Shown in pieces: positions 1 through 8,419 of a stretch of 64,000 nucleotides of DNA (the first letter of the stretch is position 1; every line of letters begins with the position of its first letter). Position numbers and translations under genes: made by a program. The notes under the pieces are model-generated. The model saw only the letters and a program-made list of their open reading frames with translations, searched no databases and was not told the origin of the DNA. This DNA is from Lachnoclostridium sp. An131 (GTDB taxonomy: Bacteria > Bacillota > Clostridia > Lachnospirales > Lachnospiraceae): NCBI RefSeq assembly GCF_002160825.1, contig NZ_NFLI01000014.1:52804-116803 (forward strand). The letters are read 5' to 3'.

Positions 1-210
1 AAGAATTACCAGAATAACCGCATTCATAATTAACTGCCAGGTTCCAAACTGCATATTCAGATATCCGCTGATCCCCAGATTCATGCAGGTAAAGGCATCT
101 ACGCCAAATCCGCTCAATCTGTAAAGCCCTACACTTAGACTGATAAACAAAATCCCAGCCAGCATCATAATGATTCGTCTGACAAACATTTCATCTGATT
201 TTTTCATCAT
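1..210 (-). CDS. YczE/YitT-like integral membrane protein, 5' part only
   Basis: The first 70 codons of a gene that runs off the left edge of the window. The start is ATG at 210 or the adjacent ATG at 207, behind a GGGGAGG ribosome-binding site at 214-220. The product begins with a short basic stretch and then hydrophobic segments (IIMMLAGILFISLSVGLYR and a second one near codon 60). The pattern of a first helix followed by SGFGVDAFTC and a GTWQLIMNA segment resembles YczE/YyaS/YitT family membrane proteins. The transported or sensed substrate of that family is unknown. Family assignment rests on only 70 residues and is tentative. Confidence 0.55.
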   Translation of the reverse strand, partial: MMKKSDEMFVRRIIMMLAGILFISLSVGLYRLSGFGVDAFTCMNLGISGYLNMQFGTWQLIMNAVILVIL

Positions 211-571
211 AAACCTCCCCGTTTATCTACAGACCATTGTTAAACGACATCTATACATTTCAACAGCACCGTGCCGCCGCGTTTCAATTTACCATATCTG
301 AAATCCGTTTCTCTATCATGCACCTGTAAATTTTTTGTTAAATTGTTCCAACAATAATTACCGTCAATTTCCGGAACATCTTGAACACGTCTCCTTCCCG
401 CTGTCCATCTGTCGCGTTTACTGCGCATGATTCCGTGTCGCACCCTTGAGAAATGTGCGCTGCCAGACGCACCAACACAAAAAGCGTATCACCATCAATC
501 TCTGATAGCGATACGCTTTCTTTTTTCATCCGTTTACGGCCAGATACGCCGTCCGCAAATACGATTTTTTT
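211..571. other. Intergenic region between the membrane-protein gene and folD
   Basis: This 361-bp stretch holds the folD terminator (described separately) and the start region of the membrane-protein gene. The rest shows no convincing gene. Short open frames here lack ribosome-binding sites and the longest one runs through the terminator hairpin. Confidence 0.6.
472..519 (-). terminator. Intrinsic terminator after folD
   Basis: Perfect 10-bp inverted repeat AAAGCGTATC (481-490) / GATACGCTTT (510-519) with a 19-nt loop. On the minus strand the stem runs into TTTTTGTGTT, placed about 50 bp after the folD stop. On the plus strand it is followed by CTTTTTTC, so it could work in both directions. 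Confidence 0.75.
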
Positions 572-1423
572 TTACGCAAACTTTCTCTTGGCAGCCTCTA
601 CCACATGGCCTACCAGAACGGAAGTGGTTACGCTTCCCACGCCGCCCGGCACCGGAGTGATGGCCTCTACAATCGGCTCTACCTCGTCGTAAGCCACATC
701 GCCGCAGAGCTTGCCTTCCTCGTTTACATTGATTCCCACATCGATGACAATCTGTCCCGGAGATACATAATCTTTTCCTACGACTCCTGCCCGGCCCGCA
801 GCTACGATCAGAATCTCAGCCTCACGGGTTACGCTGGGCATGTCCTTCGTTCTCGTATGACACACGGTCACAGTAGCATTCTTCTTAATCAGCATCATGG
901 CAGCCGGCTTTCCAACTACCAGGCTTCTGCCGATGACAACCGCTTTCTTGCCTGTGCAGTCGATTCCGTAATGATCCAGAATCTCCATGCAGGCCTGAGG
1001 CGTACAGGGCGGGAAGCCTACCTGCTTTCCGGTAAATACGCCGCCGAGGGACGCGTCGGTCTGGCAGTCTACGTCCTTCTCAGCAGCCAGAGCGTTCTCA
1101 ACCACATTCTGGTCGATATGCTTCGGCAGCGGACGGAACATCAGAACGCCGTGAATGTTGTCGTCCTTGTTTACCTCGTCGATGACCTTCAGAAGCTCTT
1201 CCTGGCTTACATCCTCCGGCAGAAGATATTTCTTGTACTCTACGCCCAGAGTCTCGCAGCGCTTTGTGGCGCCTCTCTCATAAGACAGGTCGTCCGGTCT
1301 CTCACCTACGCGGATGATTCCCAGAGTCGGGGTTACGCCTTTTTCCTTCAGAGCAGCCACATCGGCCTTGATGCGCTCGTTCAGAGCAGCTGTTACTTCT
1401 TTTCCTAATAACTGTTTTGCCAT
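572..1423 (-). CDS. folD: FolD-type methylenetetrahydrofolate dehydrogenase, cyclohydrolase residues substituted
   Basis: A 283-residue FolD family protein. The family interconverts 5,10-methylene-THF, methenyl-THF and 10-formyl-THF in the cytosol using NAD(P). The N-terminal catalytic domain (about 1-140) is followed by the Rossmann domain (VVIGRSLVVGKP near 165, DVGIN near 230, TPVPGGVG near 257). In an ungapped match to E. coli FolD, Tyr50 is kept (Y48) but catalytic Lys54 is Ala (A52) and Gln98 is Phe (F96); the DVD aspartate (about 117-119) is kept. Lys and Gln are needed for the cyclohydrolase step, while Lys substitutions in the human enzyme leave dehydrogenase activity. With fchA next door, this protein probably acts only as the dehydrogenase. 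It is last in the minus-strand group fhs-fchA-folD. The match to FolD is secure; the loss of one activity is inferred. Confidence 0.93.
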   Translation of the reverse strand: MAKQLLGKEVTAALNERIKADVAALKEKGVTPTLGIIRVGERPDDLSYERGATKRCETLGVEYKKYLLPEDVSQEELLKVIDEVNKDDNIHGVLMFRPLPKHIDQNVVENALAAEKDVDCQTDASLGGVFTGKQVGFPPCTPQACMEILDHYGIDCTGKKAVVIGRSLVVGKPAAMMLIKKNATVTVCHTRTKDMPSVTREAEILIVAAGRAGVVGKDYVSPGQIVIDVGINVNEEGKLCGDVAYDEVEPIVEAITPVPGGVGSVTTSVLVGHVVEAAKRKFA

Positions 1424-1534
1424 GGTTTTACGGTTCCTTTCACGATTTACGTTTTTCGCGGCAGCAGAAAGCCTGAGCCTTAGACTGTCACGTTTTGTTT
1501 TATTCTATCAGAATTTTTCTTTTCACGCAATCTT

Positions 1535-2164
1535 CTAACGCAGTCTTGCTTCCACACTTTCAAAAATTTCGTCTGCAATCTTTGTGTATTTCTCAAGCAT
1601 CGCGTCCGCCTTTGCATTGAGCTCGGCAGCGTACTCCTTGTCTGCCATGGACTTGGTGTTGATAAATACGTTTAAAGACGCTCCCTGAAGAGCTGCCTTG
1701 CAGAATACTGCGCCTACGCCGGCGTCGCTGATCGCCAGAGCGGAACCCTTTGCAGCAAACTCCACAATTAAGTCCAGAGCTTCGCAGCATTTCTCCATAA
1801 TCTCCATCGGAACGGAGCAGGCATCCTTCAGAACAATCGCCATCACACGTGCCTTCTCAGCCTTCTCCTCCTCCGTCTCTCTGGGCATTCCGTAAGCCTT
1901 GGACAGGGGCTCAAAAACTTCCGCGTCGCGCTCTACCAGATGCAGAAATTCCTTCTGAAGAGCCGTCGCCTTTTCCTTGAGCTGATACATCTCCTCTTCC
2001 ACATCTGCATATTTCTTCTTGCCTACAGTCAGGCTGCCTACCATATTTCCAAGAGCCGTACCTACAGCCGCTACCAGAGCGGAAGCTCCGCCGCCTCCGG
2101 GAACCGGAGCCTTGGAAGCCAGTACCTCTACAAATTCATCACATCTGCTGGTTGAAAATCCCAT
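1535..2164 (-). CDS. fchA: Methenyltetrahydrofolate cyclohydrolase (formiminotransferase-cyclodeaminase family)
   Basis: A 209-residue, mainly helical protein of the FTCD_C/FchA family, which hydrolyses 5,10-methenyl-THF to 10-formyl-THF or acts as formimino-THF cyclodeaminase. Visible family signatures are the N-terminal APVPGGGGASALVAA glycine-rich segment (about 18-32), where folate binds, and the LTVGKKKYADVE segment that follows. It lies between fhs and folD on the same strand (111 bp to folD, 174 bp to fhs). Because the neighbouring FolD lacks cyclohydrolase residues, FchA most likely supplies that step. A cyclodeaminase-only role in histidine breakdown is less likely, since no hut genes are in view. 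Confidence 0.9.
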   Translation of the reverse strand: MGFSTSRCDEFVEVLASKAPVPGGGGASALVAAVGTALGNMVGSLTVGKKKYADVEEEMYQLKEKATALQKEFLHLVERDAEVFEPLSKAYGMPRETEEEKAEKARVMAIVLKDACSVPMEIMEKCCEALDLIVEFAAKGSALAISDAGVGAVFCKAALQGASLNVFINTKSMADKEYAAELNAKADAMLEKYTKIADEIFESVEARLR

Positions 2165-2338
2165 TGTTCTATTCCCCTCTCTTTTATTTTTCTTAAGCCA
2201 GCTGCCAGCCTTTCCACCCGAATCCGAGAGCCGGGACGGCAGCTGAAATGTTTTGCTTACATGCAGGCAGGAAGGGCCGTCCGGTCCTTCCCGTCTGTGG
2301 TGTTATGAAAGTTTATAATGGATAACCTTTTTAATGGC

Positions 2339-4027
2339 TTAGAACAGTCCGCTGATCTTTCCAGTCTCGTCTACGTCGATTCTCTCTGCAGCCGGTACCT
2401 TCGGCAGACCAGGCATGGTCATGATCTCGCCGGTCAGAGCTACGATGAAGCCTGCGCCTGCGGAAATCTTCAGGTTGCGTACGGTTACCTCGAAGTCTGT
2501 GGGAGCGCCCAGCTTTGTCTGGTCGTCTGTCAGGCTGTACTGAGTCTTAGCTACGCAGATCGGGCAGTTGCCGAATCCGAGAGCCTCAAGCTCTTTCGCC
2601 TGCTTCTGAGCGTTCGCTGTCAGAACAACTCTCTTGCCGCCGTAGATCTTCTGTACGATCTGATTCAGCTTATCCTCGATGCTTCCTTCCAGCTCATAGG
2701 AGTATGTGAAGCTGTCATTCGGCTGCTCGCAAAGACGAACTACTTCCTCAGCCAGCTTCACGCCGCCTTCGCCGCCTTTTGCCCATACCTGGGACAGAAC
2801 TACGTTTACGCCGAGCTCCTTGCACTTCTTCTCTACCAGGTCGATCTCAGCCTGTGTATCGGTCGGGAACTCATTGATAGCTACTACGCAGGGCAGCTTG
2901 TATACGTTGGTAATGTTGCTTACATGCTTCAGCAGGTTCGGAAGTCCCTTCTCCAGAGCCTCCAGGTTCTCATTGTTCAGGTCAGCCTTCGGAACTCCGC
3001 CATTGTACTTCAGAGCACGAACGGTCGCTACGATAACGACTGCGTTCGGCTTCAGGCCTGCCATACGGCACTTGATATCCAGGAACTTCTCAGCACCCAG
3101 GTCTGCGCCGAAGCCTGCCTCGGTAACGGTGTAGTCAGCCAGCTTCAGAGCCATCTTTGTAGCCGTTACGGAGTTACATCCATGAGCAATGTTCGCGAAA
3201 GGTCCGCCGTGAACGATAGCCGGTGTATGCTCCAGAGTCTGTACCAGGTTCGGCTTCAGAGCGTCCTTCAGAAGAGCCGCCATAGCGCCCTGTGCGTTCA
3301 GATCGCCGGCTGTTACGGGCTTCTGCTCGGAAGCTTTTCCGTATGTATAGCCGATGATGATTCTCGCCAGTCTCTCCTTCAGGTCTGTGATATCGCTTGC
3401 CAGACACAGAACCGCCATAATCTCGGAAGCTACGGTGATATCATAGCCGTCCTCTCTGGGCATTCCGTTGGTCTTTCCGCCAAGGCCATCCACGATGTTA
3501 CGAAGCTGACGGTCATTCATGTCCACACATCTTCTCCAGGTAATCTTTCTCGGGTCGATGTTCAGAGCGTTGCCCTGGAAAATATGGTTGTCAATCATGG
3601 CTGCCAGCAGGTTGTTGGCTGCTCCAATTGCATGGAAGTCGCCGGTGAAGTGAAGATTGATGTCCTCCATGGGCACTACCTGTGCGTATCCGCCGCCGGC
3701 AGCTCCTCCCTTTACACCGAATACAGGTCCCAGAGACGGCTCACGAAGCGCTACCATAACCTTCTTGCCGATCTTCTGAAGTCCATCTGCCAGTCCTACA
3801 GATGTGGTGGTCTTTCCTTCTCCTGCGGGGGTCGGGTTGATCGCCGTTACCAGAATCAGCTTGCCGTCCTCAGCGTTCGTCTCCTTTAACAGATTGTAGT
3901 CGATTTTCGCTTTGTACTTTCCGTACTGCTCCAGATACTTGTCATCAATTCCCGCCTTCTCCGCAATCTGCGTAATCGGCAGCATCTCTGTCTCCTGTGC
4001 AATTTCAATGTCAGATTTGAATCCCAT
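2339..4027 (-). CDS. fhs: Formate--tetrahydrofolate ligase
   Basis: A 562-residue formyl-THF synthetase, which makes 10-formyl-THF from formate, THF and ATP. It is the entry step of formate into the folate C1 pool and the methyl branch of the Wood-Ljungdahl pathway. The ATP-binding loop [11 protein letters not shown] sits at about 66-76. The length and overall sequence match the family (about 556-560 residues) from end to end. It begins with ATG at 4027 behind an AAAGGAG site and is the first gene of fhs-fchA-folD. No carbon monoxide dehydrogenase or corrinoid genes are in view, so acetogenesis cannot be claimed; a biosynthetic or formate-recycling role is equally possible. Confidence 0.97.
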   Translation of the reverse strand: MGFKSDIEIAQETEMLPITQIAEKAGIDDKYLEQYGKYKAKIDYNLLKETNAEDGKLILVTAINPTPAGEGKTTTSVGLADGLQKIGKKVMVALREPSLGPVFGVKGGAAGGGYAQVVPMEDINLHFTGDFHAIGAANNLLAAMIDNHIFQGNALNIDPRKITWRRCVDMNDRQLRNIVDGLGGKTNGMPREDGYDITVASEIMAVLCLASDITDLKERLARIIIGYTYGKASEQKPVTAGDLNAQGAMAALLKDALKPNLVQTLEHTPAIVHGGPFANIAHGCNSVTATKMALKLADYTVTEAGFGADLGAEKFLDIKCRMAGLKPNAVVIVATVRALKYNGGVPKADLNNENLEALEKGLPNLLKHVSNITNVYKLPCVVAINEFPTDTQAEIDLVEKKCKELGVNVVLSQVWAKGGEGGVKLAEEVVRLCEQPNDSFTYSYELEGSIEDKLNQIVQKIYGGKRVVLTANAQKQAKELEALGFGNCPICVAKTQYSLTDDQTKLGAPTDFEVTVRNLKISAGAGFIVALTGEIMTMPGLPKVPAAERIDVDETGKISGLF

Positions 4028-4134
4028 TTTGAAACTTCTCCTTTCATTGTGCGCGTCCGTGCTTCTCGGACAGCCATCTTTTCTGTAGATAATTTAACAA
4101 TCCCCTGTGGACTTGTCTCATCTACTATGTGTTC

Positions 4135-4185
4135 ATTATATTGCACAGCCAAACATCCGACAATCATACAAACTGTCGGATGTTT
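4135..4185 (-). promoter_or_regulatory. fhs promoter overlapped by a 12-bp inverted repeat
   Basis: On the minus strand TTGTCG (4158-4163), a 17-bp spacer and TATAAT (4135-4140) form a good vegetative promoter about 110 bp upstream of fhs. A perfect inverted repeat, AAACATCCGACA (4151-4162) / TGTCGGATGTTT (4174-4185) with an 11-bp centre, covers the -35 box. It could be a repressor operator, or the end-of-transcript hairpin for the upstream anti-sigma gene, though it lacks a good T-run on that strand. Confidence 0.6.
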
Positions 4186-4219
4186 GATATTCTTTTCACA
4201 ATCTAATTTTACCTTCCTT

Positions 4220-5821
4220 TTACAGGAAAATAACGGAACCGTTCAGGGAAATGCTTTGGATTTCATCCACATTTATAACGCTTTCCCAGAGAATCCGGCA
4301 TTTTCCGGACTTTCCATCCCCCATTTCTTCTGTAATTGCCTGTGCTTCTACCTGGCTTCCATTTTCCAGATTCAGAACCGCACTCTCCGGAACCGGGTTT
4401 TCATCCGACAAAGTGTCAAATTCGACCATTGCAGACACCGGAGAAATTCCGATTTTTTTCACATGCAGTCCGCCTGCCTGAATTGTCTCATCAAAGGCCC
4501 ATATTTTCATGGTTTCCTCGTAATTTACCGTGAAATCCAGCTCCCAGATCCCGGAAACGAGCTCCTCCTGCGAACCGGCTCCTCCAAGTGCCAGGACGGC
4601 GTTTTTCAGCTGATTTTCGCCGATATTGTTAAAACAGTAACGGCGGGCGGTAACTGTCTCCTGCCCGGGGGCTCCCGAGAGGTCGCTCTGGCCGTCAAGC
4701 TCCGGAAACAGATACTGCGCATAATCCTCTCCAATGGATGTTGACTCAGAAGAACCGGAAAGTTCCTGCCCCGTCCGGGCATCCACCAGCATCAGCGGCT
4801 TCTGATCCAGCAGGCTGTCTGTCAGCTCCCCGCCGAGTTCCAGATTCAGAAGGAGACTGCCCGTTCCGGAAGCATCCGTCCAAATTCCCAGATTCGAAAG
4901 AGCCGCTTCCGGAAACGTATCGGAAAAACGGATCCTTTTGTCTGTCCGGGCTGCGATAAAGCTTTGATGAGAAACCTCATTTCCGTCCTCGTCCGCCTCG
5001 ACGCTGCTCCCTGTCTCTGCTATGCCGCCCTCCTCCAGCGGTTCAAATTCTGTCATCAGCTCTCCAAGCGTCCTGTCCATGCCCAGATCGACCGCTTCAT
5101 TCGTTCCCATCAGGAGATTGGAAAGAGAGAGGGATACCTGCTTTCCATTCAAATCTGTGTCACAGGTTTCCGCCAGAAGAAAGACTGCTTTCCCCTGAAC
5201 GCTTCCGTCATCGATACGCGTAAGCGCGCAGCGCTGCCTCTCCCCTCCTTCCACCTGAAGCCACACCTCTTCAAATGTATAGGATTTAAGGACCCCCTCC
5301 TGCTCTTTGCTGAAGGCCGCGCCATCCTCTGTCTCCACATCAACCGCGGCATAGAGAGCGTTTCCATCGCTGACCGTTCCACGTACGGTCAGCTTCAGCC
5401 CATTCCCCGAGGTTTCCTCATAAATTGCATTTCCCGCGCTGGCAAGAAACGCGTCGTCTGAGGAAAGGGGGACGGTTTCCTGAGCCTTCCCAGCTTCTGC
5501 GGCTTCCCCTTCGCCGGAAACCGCCTGGCGCCGGAAAAATCCCTGAAAGATATCGTTGAGATCAAAATCAGCCGCGGCCGTCACAGAAAGACAGAGTACC
5601 ATAGCGGCTATGCAGGCTGCCAGAATCCCCGGACGCAGGTTTTTTTTCCCCGGCATCCCCTTCACTGCCGCCCTTTTCATCCACGTTCCCTGCGACGGCG
5701 CTCTTTCTCCCGTTCCGCTCCTGTACCCTTCCTCTTTCAAAATCTGTGCAATCAGCGTGTCACGCGTCCTCTGGTCCGGCTCGATTCCTGAAAATGCTTT
5801 CTTATATTCTTTTATACTCAT
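4220..5821 (-). CDS. DUF4179-type membrane protein, probable anti-sigma factor
   Basis: A 533-residue protein with a cytoplasmic N-terminal part (about 1-65), one membrane helix (about 66-84, GILAACIAAMVLCLSVTAA) and a large outside domain. This layout, and its place directly after an ECF sigma factor gene, fit the DUF4179 family of anti-sigma or sigma-regulating proteins in Clostridia. The N-terminal part probably binds the sigma factor and the outside part senses an envelope signal; both are inferred. It follows the sigma gene by 47 bp with a GGAGGAG ribosome-binding site. A 14-base motif (AAGCTGTAGGAAAC) occurs twice in the junction: once over the sigma gene's stop codon and once just before this ribosome-binding site. 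Confidence 0.75.
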   Translation of the reverse strand: MSIKEYKKAFSGIEPDQRTRDTLIAQILKEEGYRSGTGERAPSQGTWMKRAAVKGMPGKKNLRPGILAACIAAMVLCLSVTAAADFDLNDIFQGFFRRQAVSGEGEAAEAGKAQETVPLSSDDAFLASAGNAIYEETSGNGLKLTVRGTVSDGNALYAAVDVETEDGAAFSKEQEGVLKSYTFEEVWLQVEGGERQRCALTRIDDGSVQGKAVFLLAETCDTDLNGKQVSLSLSNLLMGTNEAVDLGMDRTLGELMTEFEPLEEGGIAETGSSVEADEDGNEVSHQSFIAARTDKRIRFSDTFPEAALSNLGIWTDASGTGSLLLNLELGGELTDSLLDQKPLMLVDARTGQELSGSSESTSIGEDYAQYLFPELDGQSDLSGAPGQETVTARRYCFNNIGENQLKNAVLALGGAGSQEELVSGIWELDFTVNYEETMKIWAFDETIQAGGLHVKKIGISPVSAMVEFDTLSDENPVPESAVLNLENGSQVEAQAITEEMGDGKSGKCRILWESVINVDEIQSISLNGSVIFL

Positions 5822-5868
5822 GTATGCTCCTCCTGTTTCCTACAGCTTTTGCTGCCATCCGCCGTTTC

Positions 5869-6375
5869 CTACAGCTTGGCGCAGACCGTCTCCATCCCAG
5901 TCAGCGCGTCCCTCAGCTTCGCCCGCGCCCGGTTCAGCCGGGTCGTGACTGTCGTCGCCTTCTCTCCTGTCAGCTCAGCGATTTCCCGGACCGAATAGCC
6001 CTCGTAATAGAACAGATGAACCACAGTCCGGTACTTGGTCGGGAGAGCCATGACTGCCGTGAACAGCTCGCTCTGCTCCTGAGGCACATAGACGGCCTCA
6101 TCTCCCAGCGCATTTTCCTCCAGGGGAGCCGTCCTCCGGAACCAGGAAGAGGTGCAGAGGTTCTTGCAGCAGTTGACGGTTGTCCGGATAAACCAGGCTT
6201 TTTCGTGCTCTTCGCCTGCAAACTCCGGCTTATTCCGAAAATAGCGCAGGAAAACCTCCTGGTAGATATCATCGGCGTCCTGCTTATTGCGCAGATAGGA
6301 ATAAGCCAGCTTGTACACGGTTTTCTCATATTTTTCTATCAGGGCTTCTATCTGCCGCTGTCTTTCATTTGGCAT
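5869..6375 (-). CDS. ECF-type RNA polymerase sigma factor
   Basis: A 168-residue sigma-70 family protein with region 2 (about 15-80: YKLAYSYLRNKQDADDIYQEVFLRYF, split here only by its helix turns) and region 4 (about 115-165, with the HTH YSVREIAELTGEKATTVTTRLNRA in two helices). There is no region 3, as expected for ECF factors. It would direct polymerase to a small regulon, and its activity is probably held by the membrane protein encoded next. ATG at 6375 has a GGAGG site. Its targets cannot be seen in this window. Confidence 0.9.
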   Translation of the reverse strand: MPNERQRQIEALIEKYEKTVYKLAYSYLRNKQDADDIYQEVFLRYFRNKPEFAGEEHEKAWFIRTTVNCCKNLCTSSWFRRTAPLEENALGDEAVYVPQEQSELFTAVMALPTKYRTVVHLFYYEGYSVREIAELTGEKATTVTTRLNRARAKLRDALTGMETVCAKL

Positions 6376-6389
6376 GAATCGTTCCTCCT

Positions 6390-6434
6390 TACAGGCCTGT
6401 ACCTATAATACCGGCGAACAGGGAGAAATGTCAC
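6390..6434 (-). promoter_or_regulatory. Promoter and palindrome upstream of the ECF sigma gene
   Basis: GTGACA (6429-6434), an 18-bp spacer and TATTAT (6405-6410) on the minus strand resemble a vegetative promoter. A perfect 12-bp palindrome TACAGGCCTGTA (6390-6401) lies between the likely transcription start and the ribosome-binding site and could be an operator. Confidence 0.45.
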
Positions 6435-6453
6435 AGAAAAATGCAGATTTTTC

Positions 6454-7812
6454 TCAGAGCCCTTCCGTCCTCCTCATTCTCCGGTAAAAGCCGCCTGCCG
6501 CGGCCAGCGACACCGCGTCCACGACCGGCTGCACCCACATGCAGCCATAGAGGCCGAACAGGCCGTTCATCAGAAAGAGAAGGGGGATATCCAGCACGCC
6601 CTTTCTGAGCACGGAGCAGATCATGGATTCCCGGAACTTTCCCATAGCCTGGAACTGGATAATCATAGGATAACACACGGACATCATGGGCATGGCTGTC
6701 ACCATACACCGTAAAAACCCGGCGCCGTACCGGATCGTCAGCGGATCGCTGATGAACAGGGAAGCAAGCTGCGGCGCAAAAAGCTCGTAGGCCGCCAGGC
6801 AGAGCAGGGAAAAAGCGAAGGAAACCGTGCACCCCAGCCGGAAGACGGCCCTTCTCCTCTCCTGATTGCCGGAAGAATAATTGTAGGCCAAAAGCGGCAG
6901 CAGACCGTTCGACACGCCGATGGAAAAATAGAGAGGGAGCTGGTCGAGCTTTTTCACAATCCCCAGCCCTGCCACCGCTTCTGTCGCGTACCCGGAGACA
7001 AATTTAGACTGGGCCGCGATCGCCACCACAGTCAGCGCATACTGCACAGCTGAAGGAAAGCCGCTGACAAGAATGGCTCTGAGATACCGGCCCGCGTACC
7101 GCAGCCTGACAGGGTTTACAGTGACTACTGTGTTTTTCCGTTTCCAGGCGATATAAATCAGAAAATACAGCGCCGCTGCCAGATTGGACAGAGCTGTTGC
7201 GATTCCTGCTCCGGCTGCCCCCAGCCCCAGGAACTGCGGCAGCACGAAAAACGGATCCAGGACAATATTCAAAAGTCCGCCCATCGACACGCCGGCAGCC
7301 GCCGCTGCCGCTTTTCCTTCCGCCCGCACCAGATTGGACAGAAGCGTATTCAGAATGGTTCCCGGGCCTCCTATCACCACGACCCATAAGGCATACCGGC
7401 GGGCAGTCTCAAACACATCCGGCGTAGCACCGCAGAGAACCAGTATCGGGCGTGAAAACGCCAGGAACAGAAGAGAAAACAGAACCGCACAGCCAAGACC
7501 TCCCCAGAAGGAAAGGGCAGCGATTCCCTTTGCGTCTTCTGTATTTTTCTTTCCGAGCGCCCTGGACAAAGCGCTTGCCCCTCCCACCCCAAACAAATTG
7601 GAAATGGCCGTAAGCATCACAAATGAAGAATACGTCACTGTGATCGCTGCTGTCTGGCACGGATCATTGAGCATGCCTACAAAATAAGTATCTGCCAGGT
7701 TATAAATCAGGGCTATCATCTGGCTTGCAACCGCAGGGATGATCTGCCGGCTCACTGCCTGTGGAATCGGCATGGTTTCAAATACTGCTGTCCTGTCTGC
7801 TGTCTGTCTCAA
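6454..7812 (-). CDS. MATE family multidrug/cation efflux transporter
   Basis: A polytopic membrane protein of about 452 residues with some 12 hydrophobic segments in two MatE halves. MATE proteins export drugs or toxins in exchange for Na+ or H+. The N-terminal half has the usual IPAVASQMIALIYNLADTYFVG pattern. I chose TTG at 7812 as the start because AAAGGAG (7821-7827) sits 8 bases before it. The ATG at 7881, which would add 23 residues, has no ribosome-binding site and gives an arginine-rich tail unlike a first helix. The substrate cannot be predicted. It is a single gene between the sigma gene and the HD block. Confidence 0.9.
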   Translation of the reverse strand: MRQTADRTAVFETMPIPQAVSRQIIPAVASQMIALIYNLADTYFVGMLNDPCQTAAITVTYSSFVMLTAISNLFGVGGASALSRALGKKNTEDAKGIAALSFWGGLGCAVLFSLLFLAFSRPILVLCGATPDVFETARRYALWVVVIGGPGTILNTLLSNLVRAEGKAAAAAAGVSMGGLLNIVLDPFFVLPQFLGLGAAGAGIATALSNLAAALYFLIYIAWKRKNTVVTVNPVRLRYAGRYLRAILVSGFPSAVQYALTVVAIAAQSKFVSGYATEAVAGLGIVKKLDQLPLYFSIGVSNGLLPLLAYNYSSGNQERRRAVFRLGCTVSFAFSLLCLAAYELFAPQLASLFISDPLTIRYGAGFLRCMVTAMPMMSVCYPMIIQFQAMGKFRESMICSVLRKGVLDIPLLFLMNGLFGLYGCMWVQPVVDAVSLAAAGGFYRRMRRTEGL

Positions 7813-7953
7813 CTTCGGCACTCCTTTTCGCGTCGATGCAGCAGGGAACGATACGATACCTGCACGCCGGCGCCATCGCATTCATTTATAATTAGTTTGC
7901 TCTCAGCCGGCAAAAGCTTATACATGTCCGGCATGCCAAACTTCCATATATCC

Positions 7954-8006
7954 TCCAAAAGAAAACGCTCCGAAAGACAGCACAATATTTCGTCTTTCGA
8001 AGCGCT
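7954..8006 (-). terminator. Intrinsic terminator after the HD two-gene block
   Basis: Near-perfect 15-bp arms AACGCTCCGAAAGAC (7964-7978) and GTCTTTCGAAGCGCT (7992-8006). On the minus strand the stem leads into TTTTCTTTT. It lies just after the small gene that follows the HD protein. Confidence 0.8.
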
Positions 8007-8027
8007 CTTCTCTATTTTATCCTGTTT

Positions 8028-8324
8028 TTATGCAAATGCAGCTCTTACTCTTTTTACGGGAGATCTACGGGGAATATACACGTTATTAAAATAACTGATG
8101 TTCCCCTTCTCCAGCATCTGTTCCAGGGTCTCACTAATCATATTGTCTATCCTATAGCTGTCTGCAATGCTTTCAGGCAGACCCAAATCTTCCAGCTCAT
8201 CCTTTATCTTTTTGAAAATAAACTGATAAGTAAAATTTTCTTTCTGGCTGACTACTGCCTTGACTATTATCCTCTGTATTTCATTCATGCTTCCCGCTCT
8301 GTTTATTTCCTTTAAATAGCACAT
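8028..8324 (-). CDS. Small uncharacterised protein downstream of the HD phosphohydrolase
   Basis: A protein of about 98 residues that I do not recognise. ATG at 8324 has AGGAG 7 bases upstream. The sequence is charged and mainly helical, with a segment NFTYQFIFKKIKDELED near the middle and a basic C-terminus (RRSPVKRVRAA). It looks like a small winged-helix or adaptor-type domain, but this is only an impression. It lies 95 bp after the HD gene on the same strand and is followed at once by the terminator, so the two genes form one transcript. Base composition is AT-rich like the HD gene, suggesting they were acquired together. Confidence 0.65.
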   Translation of the reverse strand: MCYLKEINRAGSMNEIQRIIVKAVVSQKENFTYQFIFKKIKDELEDLGLPESIADSYRIDNMISETLEQMLEKGNISYFNNVYIPRRSPVKRVRAAFA

Positions 8325-8419
8325 AGGCACTCTCCTTTATAATATATGCCTTACGACAACTCTTTTATTCTATCATTATTCAGCTTTCATGTCAATCGCC
8401 ACCGCTTACTGTTTCGTCC

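Noticed and set aside
338..529. A 63-codon minus-strand frame after folD
   Set aside because: It has no ribosome-binding site and its first codons lie in the folD terminator stem.
4028..4134. A tetrahydrofolate riboswitch in the fhs leader
   Set aside because: The leader holds only a small GTCCG/CGGAC hairpin. I could not fit the conserved THF riboswitch core.
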